Part shown: positions 44,343 to 54,632 of the stretch, piece after piece
Numbering within the stretch: position 1 is the stretch's first letter
Layout: each line of letters starts with the position of its first letter
Assembly (NCBI GenBank): GCA_030998225.1
Contig: JAPYXD010000736.1
Coordinates: forward strand, 10,124,001 to 10,188,000
Origin: Diplolepis rosae
Taxonomy: Eukaryota > Arthropoda > Insecta > Hymenoptera > Diplolepididae
DNA: 64,000 nucleotides
Reading direction: 5' to 3'
Notes under the pieces: generated by a model
What the model was told of the DNA's origin: nothing
The model's input: only the letters and a program-made list of their open reading frames with translations
Database searches by the model: none
Translations under genes and position numbers: made by a program

Positions 44343-44599
44343 AGGTAATGGAACCAATACTCGCTCAGCAACCAATACTCGATCACTTCAGTATGAATTC
44401 ATGTTTATTATGAATTCAAACGCCTAATTCATTTACAAAACGACACAAAAAAAATTTTCTGCGTCTGGAATTCGATAAACAAAACCTTTTTCTACAATAT
44501 ATATACAAAAGTTTAATTTATTACTCTAATGCTATACACTTTGAAGGGTCGTTTTCCGTAATCTACACGGATGCTCATCGAGTATTGGTTCCATTACCT
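44343..44599. mobile_element. 257 bp MITE nested in the Tigger element
   Basis: Inverted termini AGGTAATGGAACCAATACTCG at 44343 and the identical sequence reading inward from 44599, flanked by TA at 44341-44342 and 44600-44601. The AGGTAA start resembles the host Tigger terminus AGGTAAAAGG, so the same kind of transposase may have moved it. No coding capacity. Confidence 0.85.
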
Positions 44600-44789
44600 T
44601 AGTTAATTATGTTAAAAAGTCGAAATAGTAAAATAAGTTCTAACCAGTTTTCGAAGACTTTATTCTATACCAATATTCAAATAAACCTTTTTGTTCTAAA
44701 CTTCCTGTCCATGAACCAGATGGAAAATCATTCTCAAAACTGTGCAGTAACTCAGGTGACATTTGTTTTAAATTTTCTTCAAACTTTTG

Positions 44790-46066
44790 TAAATGTGGAT
44801 CGCTATTTTCATCATGATCTACAGATACTAGGTTTTTTGATTTTTTTTATCGAGAATATCGTAATTTACTGCACTGGGATTGAATGGTACCAAGCCACTT
44901 GCTCTGAAGCCATTTTTTATGATATCTTCTTCTGCCATAGCCTCGAGTGCTTTTTTTATAACTATACCCACATATTCTTTTCTTAACTCTTTCATATTGT
45001 TTTCATTCTTCCACTTGGTCACAATTTTTTTCCAAATCTCTTTGAATGGATGAAAGAAGGCGATGTCAAGCGGTTACAGAACATGAGTTGAGTTGGGGTA
45101 AAGGCCAATAATTTCGATTTGCTTCTCTCGACAAAATTTCACTAATGGCATAGTGAGATGAGACGAATGATTATCCAAATAAACTACAACAGGGAATTCA
45201 ATTTTTTCTTGTAACAACCAAAGATAGAATACGTTTGTCATGTATTCATAGAATAATTCCAAAGTCATCCAACCGTTTTCTGAAATTCCAATGCCCCAAC
45301 CTGTTGGAATTTTAGCAATTATATTTTTTGGTAACTTTTCCTTATACTGAAACAATATCATTGGTGGAGCTCGTTTTCCTGCAGCACTGTACATAAATAA
45401 AACTGTAATTCCCATTTTCACATCATCAGTTATTTTATATGCTGTCAGACTTCCTTTTCTTGTCAAGATTTTATTAGATTTTGGGCACAAAGCAACGTTT
45501 GTCTCATCACAATTGAAAACACGAGTAGGACAGATATTTAACAAATTTTTAGAACTTAAATAGTCTCTCTGTTCTCTAAACCAATCTTGTAAATCTTCTC
45601 GTGTAACTTCAGCTCTCTTATGGCTTAGGTGTTGTGGTGTTCTTATAGTTATATCTGGATGACGTCTCTTAAAACCCTCATACCAATGTCTTCCTGGTCG
45701 ATTTGCTATAAAAGGAGTATTTTTGTTTGATGATGTTACATAAGTTTCTACTGCGCTTAACAAGTCATCTTTTGTTACAGGAATGCCCATCTTTGCTCTG
45801 TCAAATATCCACTGTTCAATTTCTTTCTCTTCATTGGCATCAAGAACTGTTGATGGGCCGCTTTTTCTATTTAGAATCGTTGGATTATTTACTTTTCTTG
45901 CAAGCGTTGCTGTAGGGATACCATAAGTTTCAGCAACGCCTCTCATAGATAATGATTTGCTTGAATTGTACGCTTGGACCGCATTTTTCAGAGCTTCAGG
46001 AGTATACATTTTTCTTTTCTTTTTTATATCTTTACTACCAATTGACACTGTACATTGGGTTTTCAC
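44790..46066 (-). pseudogene. pogo/Tigger transposase
   Basis: ATG at 46066 starts a long frame. The N-terminal psq-type helix-turn-helix is at residues ~18-60 (LKNAVQAYNSSKSLSMRGVA...GIPTATLARKV). A CENP-B-type second DNA-binding domain follows (NRPGRHWYEGFKRRHPDI). The DDE core has RVFNCDETNVAL (first Asp) and VVVYLDNHSSHL (second Asp). A TAA at 45074-45076 interrupts just before PLDIAFFHPFKEIWKK, which holds the third Asp; one base change from CAA or CAG would give this stop. The frame continues through RKEYVGIVIKKALEAM and NGFRASGLVPFNPSAVNY to about 44840. Confidence 0.85.
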
Positions 46067-46918
46067 ATTGGTTTTTCTTGTCTTTCTTCCAACAATACCT
46101 TTTGTATTCTGCTTAGATTTGGAGCTTTTTCTACAAGACTTTTTTCTCTGACATTTTCAAGTGATCAAACTCAATCTCTGAAATAATTATTTTATTGTTA
46201 AAACAATATTTAAATTAGCTAGTATGCCACTCTTGCGTAAGTGAAAAATATTTTTAGGTTAGGTTTTAATATTTTCCGTTATCATGTCACAAATATTTAC
46301 CTGAACGTACACTTCATCAATATCGTAATCCGCCACAGATATTTGTTTGTTATCACATGCAACTCAACGATTAATTATCCGAAAATATCAATAAACAATA
46401 CGTAATACTCTCGTCTCATAAATCAGTACACGTGCACATCGTGTGTCCGTGGAATATGGAACAGTCCAATTCGCGTTTCATAAATGCGGCCATTCCAAAT
46501 AGTAGTGTACGTATTGTGATACACATAATTAAAAAATTACATCGAAAGTTATTGCATAAAAAAAGTCAATGTTTTACAAACTACGATCTTTAACAATATA
46601 ATTAAAATAATCATTGCGACCTAACAGCATTTTAATCTTTAAATATAAGTAAATGAATATGTAATGAATTTTCGCTCGGCTGTCTCATATTCACGCCTAC
46701 TTACGTATAGGATTTGAAGCTGTATATTCAAACATTTTTTCAAAATATTCAATAAGCCAAACGGGAATTTTTAAAATTTTATTTTTCAAATTAGATATCA
46801 ATAATTATAACAATAATTTTTTTAATAAAAAATATATTGTTTCACGGTTTAAATTGAGATATTAATGCTGTTGTCTCATAAATTGGGACGCTGTTTCATA
46901 ATATGGCCTTTTACCTTA

Positions 46919-47654
46919 GTGAAATTGCAATATTGTTGATTACGAAATGTTACAAACTGAATGGTGTTTGATCCAATGTGACAAAGATATAAAATTTCCA
47001 TCGTCTTCCGATGCTCATAAAAGAATAAACAGTTTTTGGAGTCGCATTTTTTCACTTCATACGATATGTCTGAAGCAAAATATCCATATACAACTAAAGT
47101 TATAAAAGCAATTTTATCCATTAGTACATGTAAGTGCAGATGTAGAAAGGGGTTTCTCTGAGTCAGCAAATTTACTTACAAGTAACAGATCAAACATGGA
47201 TGAAAGAACGTTTAATGCACAGTGTGCAATTTTAGATGGTTTAAAAATGTATGATAATAAATCATATAAGGTACCAATTACAAGCGAATTGTTAAGACTC
47301 GCTCAAAATGCACACCGTTCTTATCAAATATACTTAGAATATCAAAAGAGAAAAGAAAAAGAAATGGAAAAGCAAAAAGAAAAAGATGAAAAAATATTAG
47401 CTAAAGAAAGAGAAATTGCGGAAAATTGGAAAAAAGAGGTAACAACTATCAAATGCTTGAAAAATGACTTAAAATTTGCCGAACATGAGTGTAAAGAAGC
47501 ATCAAAAGATGCACAAGATATGACGCTTGTATTAAAGCAAGCATCAAAAAATAAAAAAATACAAGCTCATACTCTTGAGCAATTAGTAAAAGCTTTTGAG
47601 GAAGTTCGCGAAGTTGAGAAGTCAAAGTTAAACAATGTAACAAAATTACAATAA
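46919..47654 (+). pseudogene. hAT-like transposase, 3' part with coiled-coil tail
   Basis: Continuation of the gene at 41014-42471 after the Tigger insertion. The first part has some frame changes and includes KFPSSSDAHKRINSFWSRIF. The conserved C-terminal segment is SADVERGFSESANLLTSNRS followed by NMDERTF, the hAT-type dimerisation-region signature. It runs without break into about 110 residues of Lys/Glu-rich sequence predicted as coiled coil (EYQKRKEKEMEKQKEKDEKI...) ending at TAA 47652-47654. The long coiled-coil tail is not typical of hAT transposases. Confidence 0.65.
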
Positions 47655-47946
47655 AAAGTAGGAATTAGTATTTATTGCCTATACTTTAATAAAATAAATG
47701 CTGGACTGAATAAAGTATAATGTAAAATAACTTAAACATTAAGTATTCCATGTTTTTCATATATTTAATTATTATTAGTGCTTATAAAATCATTTTCATT
47801 CATTCCCTTTTTACCCCCTTTTTTGCAAGAACTTTTCCCTTTTTCCCCTACAATTTTCAAAAAAGAGGCTTTTATACCATTTACATAAACAAAAAAACAA
47901 AAATTAATCTAGAAACTTCAAGGAAATTTACTGTGGAACATTGTCT
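47655..47946. other. short spacer
   Basis: Nothing recognised. A polyadenylation-like AATAAA is present near 47689, consistent with the end of the hAT-like gene. Confidence 0.4.
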
Positions 47947-48345
47947 TTAAATATAACCCATCATGCTGTCATAACAACCATTGTACTTAACCAAATCCGT
48001 TTTTAAATTTATCGAATATTGTAGGATTTGCTGAAGCTTCTAAATAAAAGACACAGTTATTCAAATTAAAACTGAATTTATTTAAGGTCAAAACAGTGTC
48101 CTGGCCGGTTACAAAAAGAATTATAGAATGCCGTCTCTTTCGTCACACTATCCGGGGAGAGCCTCGCCCCCTTCCTTCTTCTTCTTTAAAGACGCATGCG
48201 CAATTATATCAGGACCGAATGGTTGTGAATAGAACCCTGAGGCTATCGAAAAGACAAATATTAAAACTACCTTAAAGTCTAAATTTTCCTACAATATAAT
48301 CCCTCTCTTTTTATATATAACATCTCCATAAATTCTTTCACTCTT
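47947..48345 (-). pseudogene. Penelope-like 3' tail fragment, split by a solo LTR
   Basis: 47947-48019 and 48298-48345 match the C-terminal coding end of Penelope-like element 2 (56941-57050): shared ATCATGCTGTCATAACA and TTGTACTTAACCAAATC, then TTTATATATAACAT. The solo LTR at 48020-48293 lies between them. Only the last ~40 codons of the element are present, in keeping with 5' truncation typical of these elements. Confidence 0.7.
48020..48293. mobile_element. solo LTR, 274 bp, ATAT target duplication
   Basis: Starts TGTAGGATTT and ends TTTTCCTACA (7 bp inverted termini) with ATAT at 48016-48019 and 48294-48297. The flanks are contiguous Penelope sequence, which fixes the borders. Contains a GC-rich middle (CCGGGGAGAGCCTCGCCCCC) that could form a hairpin. 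Short size suggests a copia or BEL type LTR; the family is not identified. Confidence 0.8.
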
Positions 48346-49715
48346 CTACTAGTCTCTTAATCAATTCATGTAACTCGTTGTTGCCTTTAACCCATCCTGC
48401 AAGCTCTATAAGTTTCTTAATGGTGGTTATCGTACCAATGACTTCCATAACCTAAAAATGAGCTCTCTTCGCCCTGAGTCTCGTTTGAGACCCAAAATAA
48501 GCTGTATAACTTCCTCGGCAAGTTGAGATATGTCCCTTGCAATGTTCTCCAGACAACAAAATAGGGTAAGGTATCATATGCTCTTCAAGCTTGTCCCACG
48601 AATAAATTCTGGCCTGCTCGTTCAATGTCTGATTTCCTGTTCTTCAAACGCATGTCATAATTGTCGTCCAAAGCTTTTATAGTGTGATACACGTCGTACT
48701 CGTTTACACGTACATCTACAGCCGTCTTTTCTTTTATATATATTTTTTTATTTATATTTATATATATTTTATATATTTGTATATTTATATTTATTATTTA
48801 TATTTGTTTCATTGTTATATAGTTTATCTCTGTTTTTCATGCACCACACTATATTGTAGATAGGACTTGTATCGACCCTTTGATGAATATTCGATATATG
48901 TAGACTTACAAAACGATGATGAAAAAAATTGACCCAAGTGACACACACAAAATTCCTTTTTCTCTTTCTTTTCTTTCGTCGCGAACAAGATAAGCACATA
49001 ATTTTGTCAAGTAACTCTTGTCACTACGGATTTTTCTTGAAAACTGAGTTGAATTTGGAAACTGACTTGGGAAAGGCTTTGTAAACTGGATTGGAGGGTT
49101 AGGTTTTTTGGACCCTAAAGCCAATTTATACATATATCGAATACACCATACTATATACTCGTAATTGGATCTAGCTTGGTCTATATTTAGATTTTTGCTT
49201 TCCAACTATTTTATCAATTCTCTGTGTTCTTCTTTCGCGTTTTTTGTATCTTGAGGGTTCGAGCGGTTTCGAGTTCAGGTTTGCACATCATTTTACTTCT
49301 CTTATGTCATGCAAAATCCATATGTTACGGAAAATAGTTAAAATTTTTTTTTCAAACTATTAGTTATAATATTATTAGCATACAGGATGAAAAGACAATA
49401 TTCAAGTTTTTCAAAAATATTTTTTCATCTTATTTAGTATAATAAAAAGTGTACAAACTTTCATTTACATGGGCAATTTTATATTTACAGTTATAAGAAC
49501 AAATTGTAAAAAGAAGTCTTTTTGATCTGTTGCAGTGGAAAGAAAAAGTTCTAAGGCCGACAATCATAGACAGACTATCCTTTCTTAAAACTTCAGGAAA
49601 GAGTAAAATGGAAGTATCTTTCAGACGATCTTAAAAATAAAACCTGACTATGAATACCGGCCTTAGTTGATTATGTCACACGTGGAAACGCACATACATT
49701 TTTCAAAATATACTT
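48346..49715. other. non-coding with a TA-rich microsatellite
   Basis: A TATATTTATATTTATATATA-like simple tract is at about 48735-48800. The minus-strand frame 48906-49205 has no recognisable motif. Nothing else supportable. Confidence 0.45.
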
Positions 49716-49847
49716 ACACGCAAAAAAATATATAGCTGGTACAAAGAAACATATCGCTGTTCCAGCTATATTATTAACTATCCTTTCCATAAATATGGCT
49801 GATATAACCTAAACAATTCTTTGACAACTACACATTTTTTTCCGTGT
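49716..49847. mobile_element. short MITE, family copy 2
   Basis: Inverted-orientation copy of the element at 14140-14272. Ends ACACGCAAAAAAATAT and, inverted, ACACGGAAAAAAATGT. About 132 bp, non-coding. Confidence 0.75.
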
Positions 49848-50068
49848 ACTTTAATTTCTTTTGTAAAACCTTCACTCAATACAATTATTATAATTAGCAC
49901 TATTCAGAATATCAATCAGTATCAAATGTCAAACTGACAATGAGCTTATCACAAACTTTTTACGTCTCACTTCCACTTGTAAACATATAAACAAACTTTC
50001 ATGCACTTGGCATAATGTTTCAAGAAAAATCAATTAATAGGAGTATTAATGAGATGCCATACATTTAA

Positions 50069-50670
50069 GGGTAAGTACCCCAATAACAACGTAGACGTCC
50101 AGTTCTACTTTGTACCCTAGTGCTACATATATTTTTTCCTGTTTTTTGCCTTAATTTACCCTTACTTGTTCCATTTTTATTTGATTTTAATTATATTTGT
50201 GGGTGGTTTACCCTTAGGCGGTTTTTTGTTTCGAAAAGTTCTACATTTTGCATTTCACTTCTTTTGCTGTCTACAATATTTACAGTTAGTTTAACCAATC
50301 ATAGTTGCATTTCATTACACAAATGATATAAAATACATTTAGGTGTAGTTGCCCCCTCAACTTTGACTTTTCAAAAAAAATCCAAACATATGCAAATTGA
50401 GTTTTCTGACAGTGTGCAACATATATTTTTTTCAGATTTTTTCCTTTATTTCTATCATTTTTTTCACAATTTTAATTATATTTGGGGTTGGTTTACCCCT
50501 ATGAAATTTTTTCCTGAAATTGAGGACATAGTGTTTTTCATCCCTCATTAGGAGGAAACTTTTTCAATCGGTTTCATGAAACGATCTTACGTTGTTCCAT
50601 ATGAGATAGCAAAATCAACTCCTAGTTTTTGCATTTTCACGAGAAATTAATTTATAAGGGGTAACCACCC
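50069..50670. mobile_element. 602 bp TTAA-flanked MITE
   Basis: TTAA at 50065-50068 and 50671-50674 flanks inverted termini GGGTAAGTACCCC and GGGTGGTTACCCC. Inside, a ~120 bp segment is directly repeated (50126-50245 and 50408-50530; both with AACATATATTTTTT or a variant and TTTTAATTATATTTG). TTAA duplication suggests piggyBac or Kolobok type mobilisation. The open frames inside are reads of the repeats. Confidence 0.65.
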
Positions 50671-50818
50671 TTAAGTGAATTTTATTATATTTCTGCAAAA
50701 TAAAGTAAGTTTTGCGCACAAAACCGAGCAGGAAAATTTATTCACAAAGAGGGTGGAAAAATGTAAAAATTTGTAAAATTTAATGATTCTAATAAATTTA
50801 TTTTATGAATAAAAATTA

Positions 50819-51250
50819 TTAAAAACAAACAAATCTGCCAGACGTAAATTTTCCAGATTTGGATACAGCTAGAAAGACGTTTATAGACTGAAAAATGGTT
50901 TCTTGCACAATGGGTCCAAATTTTTCACTTGGCTCTTTTAATACAATATAAAGTGGAGATAAAAGCTTTCCATCTGCAGAAATCGGGAGTTGGACATTCG
51001 ACTTGTCGTGTACCTTCAATTGCCAATGTTCTCCCAGAATGCATTTCTAACTGGAATCCACTTTGATCCGAGTTATAAACATTCTCTCTCCCATATTGTG
51101 TGATGTAAGGCTTCACTTCATTCAGAAAATTTTCCGTATTTACTTTTAACTTTTCCTTATCTTCTAATGTTTTTCTGGTGATTCATTTATTGAATTTTCT
51201 GGATGTTATTCGGTGAGTTCTTTTAAACCTTCACTCCTACCAGTCAGATT
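50819..51250 (-). pseudogene. DDE-type transposase fragment
   Basis: Minus-strand pieces in two frames: VYNSDQSGFQLEMHSGRTLA with the next residues IEGTRQVE, then ISADGKLLSPLYIVLKEPSE and SKSGKFTSGRF. The NSDQSG segment and the ISADGKLLSP strand belong to a DDE superfamily transposase core common in arthropod genomes. Upstream codons include KPYITQYGRENV. A frame change near 50990 and the absence of both ends make this a relic. Family not assigned more precisely. Confidence 0.6.
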
Positions 51251-51314
51251 CTTCAAATTGTGAATCTTCAAAACCAAGGATATTTTTAGCATATAGATTT
51301 CGGACAATACATAA

Positions 51315-51975
51315 TCATGAGTTTAGATGTGAAATACCCAGTCCTGCATTTACAGTGCCTACAAAAATTAATCCATCATATTTAATGTATTGCTTACGTT
51401 TTTTGGAACCATTATGGAATGTATTTATGAAATATATACTTACCAATAATAACTTTTGTATTTGTATCATAGTGCTTCTCATTTTTACTTGTGCGATGAT
51501 GAGTATCAGTAGCAACATTACAAACTGTTTTACACCCTTGACATTGAATGTAAAACACAGATGCTAAGCCACACTGCTTTTCACCTTTAATATGTGAGAA
51601 GTGAAGCTTAGTATTACATTTCATGCAAATCATTTCTCTTGCCAGCAGATTGACATTAACAATTCGCCGACCTTATACTAATTTGTTTGTCTCATTAGTT
51701 ACTGCGGTTTTGCGGTTACTTTCGTCTTCCGAGGTGTTAGCTACTTTATTCTTCCAAATGTTTTTAGCCAACTCCTGTTGTTTGAGCCTTTGCTTATAAA
51801 CTTTTTCAGACACCATTTGCCGTTTCCAGTAAAAACGTTTTGGATTTTTTAGTGGTTTATCACAGTTCGCAACATTTTGAAATAATTCCGACATGATCAA
51901 GGCAAACGGACTATAAGCTCTTATAACATACGCATACACGCAGCGAGATATACAATGTGCCTGCGACGTTGCCAC
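51315..51975 (-). pseudogene. Mutator-like transposase, N-terminal exons
   Basis: Minus-strand frame 51975-51673 contains LKNPKRFYWKRQMVSEKVYK, a basic N-terminal region. 51633-51444 contains ICMKCNTKLHFSHIKGEKQC, then GLASVFYIQCQGCKTVCNVA, a CxxC...CxxC zinc-binding arrangement typical of the entry to a Mutator-type transposase domain found in many insect genomes. An 85 bp intron (51359-51443, GTAAGT...TTGTAG on the minus strand) joins VIIG to TVNAGLGISHLNS in frame. Coding is lost after 51315. A stop between the first two pieces suggests another intron or decay. Confidence 0.55.
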
Positions 51976-52695
51976 TTGTAGAGACTACTAACACGGGACT
52001 AGCAAAAAACGATACTTTTTGTAATGTTTTATAACTTTTCACTAAGTAATAACCCATGAACTGATGTTTTTAATGGTTCAAAATGATCCTTGGAGATTAC
52101 TTTTATTCTATAAAAAATATTATTAAAATCTCATCGTTTCCTTCCAAGATACGAATAAAATCATACTAATTCCCATAAGAGACCGTGTTAAAAGAGGAAA
52201 AAAGTCATTGTTAATACCTCGTTTCAGAACCCACTAAAGCTTTCCAAACTTTAAATAAGGCTTTTTTATATCAAAATCTCACAGTGTGCGAAGTTTGGTT
52301 AATTTCTCAACGTTATTTCAATTTGGTGTGCAACCTCCTTAATTGAGTATCAGCGTGCGCGGTAAAAGGTTGAAAATTCGAGCCCCTGTATGTTCTTTTC
52401 CAAGCACAGGATGTGACCGGAAGTCAAAAAATTGACGCAGATTGACACAGATTGACACGTTCAGAGAAGTGCAGGACCCTATCCTCTAAAATTCGGATTC
52501 TGGGCACAGGTCGATTATGTGAGATGAATATTGCTTCCTTCCAAGTGTTCTAACTATTCACACACTAATTTAAATTTGGGGGAAAATTCCAAAGTCCACC
52601 AGAGTTTCTGGTTCGGAGTCGACTTCCAAGTCAGAAACCAGGTCCACGATGAGGATTTCCTTGGTCGAGACTGAGCCTGCATTTTTTCATTCTTG
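51976..52695. other. non-coding
   Basis: No coding sequence identified. A short tandem ATTGACRCAGATTGACACAG is present near 52430-52460. Confidence 0.45.
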
Positions 52696-52886
52696 TCATG
52701 GGAGATCAAAAGGTGTAGCCGGTTTAGGGAGTTTCATTAGCAGCTCTAACTGATCGCTGTTGCAGTTGTTAGAAGGGGTTGTGGGGTTAATTTGGTAGTC
52801 CCGTGGTAGTTGGGAGGGTTCCGGATTTGACACGGCTGCTTTTAATTCTGTCAGTTGTTTATTCATTCTTTCTCTCACTTACCTTC
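52696..52886 (-). other. possible exon, 60 codons, uncertain
   Basis: Minus-strand frame MRERMNKQLTELKAAVSNPE... ends at 52696 and has moderate GC and balanced composition. A consensus donor (GGAAG|GTAAGTGAGAG) lies at about 52886 on the same strand, just upstream of this ATG, so the ATG would lie in an intron if that donor is used. The two observations conflict. I cannot assign it. Confidence 0.15.
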
Positions 52887-52929
52887 CAGCACGAGATCTT
52901 CGTTTGCGTTTGCAAATCGTGGGTGGAAG

Positions 52930-53870
52930 AATGATGAGGTACTGAAAGATGAAAATTTTCGAATTCAAAAATTTGGATAAAATTGAAGTTTAAAATTCAG
53001 TCTCTCCGAGTAAGAGCTTGAATTTCACAATTAACTTTCTGCTGAAGCTTGCGAATAAAGTAAAGTTGGTAATTTTGTCGCTTAAGCTAGCCTTAAGGTC
53101 AAATTCTTGGTCGCCCTACAATTTTACTTCATTCTAAAATAAAATATGATAGTTAAATCTAAAATTCAATTGTTCATAGCAACAGCTAAACAAGACTCGA
53201 GTTATGAATAATTAATTTTCCATCAGGCTAGCCAGGTTAGCCTCAGGGTCAAATTCCTGCGTGATGTTACGACTTTATTTTATTTCAAAATACAATCTGA
53301 AATTTTGACAAATGTTTAAGCTGCACTAAACATGAAAACACAATTTTTCTATCTGTGAAAATTTAAAGGTTTATATTGTAACCGTACACACCTCGCCCCT
53401 GCAGAACGACAACCGGCAACACCGGTGGGTCAGCTGACGAGCGGTGTAGCCAGCACCTAGGCGCGGTCATTAAGCAGCATCTCCCACCCGCGACTGAGGA
53501 ACCGCGGTGGGAGAATGGACCCGCGAATATAGAAGCGGGATGCTGGGCTGAGAAAAGGCATTCCGGCGGCTCTTGATCGAGCCGCAAGCAGCCTGAGAAC
53601 ACTCTCGGGGCAGTCTAACGGTTTTCTGCCTTTAGGTGAGTCCTGATTTGTTCTCTGACACCTTCTCGAGGCAGGCTAAGGGTTTTCTGCCCTTATCTGA
53701 GTCTGGTGCTCTCATCCACCCAAGGGGATCTTTGAGCCCCTTCACTCGTGAATATTATTCACGAATAAAGAGCTTGAAGCTCCTGCCTGCTTGTGGCAAT
53801 TATTGGCTGAAGGAGATTTTGGACAGAATTTTTATATAGCTGTTAGGCACTCCAGTCTGATCACCTGCGA
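52930..53870. repeat. structured, partly GC-rich block with paired tandem hairpins
   Basis: Two copies of GGCAGNCTAANGGTTTTCTGCC lie at about 53610 and 53670; each folds into a 5 bp GGCAG/CTGCC stem. Two copies of GCTAGCC...GGTCAAATTC lie at about 53088 and 53227. Other hairpins (CAAGGGGATCTTTGAGCCCC near 53722, CGTGAATATTATTCACG near 53747) follow. No protein-coding signal. The layout resembles the repeat-rich LTRs elsewhere in this window, but I found no clear LTR ends. Confidence 0.4.
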
Positions 53871-54351
53871 GTGAATCTTTTAATTAGCGTAGGACGATTT
53901 CTCTCTTGATTTTCAATTCTTATGTGAAATCATAATTTTGTTCTTATTTTATTGAAAGAGAAATCGTATATTTTCGGATCATATTAAATTGTGCTGTGTA
54001 TTATATAAAAAGAATTTGATTCTTATTTCTTCTCCCATGTCCCGCATTTACCGAAATAATAATATTAAAATTATAAACAAAAATAAAAGTTATATATGAA
54101 ATTCAAGAATTTAATTTTCTCATATAAAGGGTCTAACAAGACAGAAGTTATATACAATCAAATTTTTTCTGATTAACCAAGTAAGACTCAAGGACTAGTC
54201 TTGGTTAATCTAGGAAAAAAAATTTCTTTTAATTTTGATTTCAAGCAAAATGAAATTTTTAAAAAATTGTCAAATTTAATAATTATTTTGATTATTATAA
54301 TTTCAAACTTTCATGATATTTTTTAAAATAATTATATTTTATTTTTAATGT
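53871..54351. other. AT-rich non-coding
   Basis: Nothing recognised. Confidence 0.45.
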
Positions 54352-54632
54352 TTACTTTTGTTCTGAAATGTATAATCCCACTCCATCTTTTGCGAGTTCA
54401 ATCTTAGAATATTGACTGAAGGAATTATCATTATCTTTAAGAAGATTTTGCAACTTCCAATCAATTATTCCTATCTTGCCTTCCCATACACTAAAGATGA
54501 CATTCTTGAATATTATCATCTCTGGCATGTATGGAGGCTGGGTAGTCAGGAATAGATAGCACTTGTTATAGGGAAGAATACCTAAAATCTCTTTGGCGGT
54601 TTTTATCCGACTATCTATTCGAAGCTTAATAT

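Larger units (their letters stand above)
42566..46916 (-). mobile_element. pogo/Tigger element, 4,351 bp, nested in the hAT-like gene
   Basis: Terminal inverted repeats AGGTAAAAGGCCATATTATG at 42566 and the same 20 bases reading inward from 46916 are flanked by TA at 42564-42565 and 46917-46918. The transposase is on the minus strand. The element retains both ends and nearly all its coding sequence, with one nonsense codon in the main ORF and a nested MITE. Copies of TATGAGAC-type sequence occur near the ends and inside. Confidence 0.92.

Noticed and set aside
48020..48293. Short GC-containing non-coding RNA gene
   Set aside because: The TGTAGG...CCTACA ends and ATAT duplication inside continuous Penelope sequence show it is a solo LTR.
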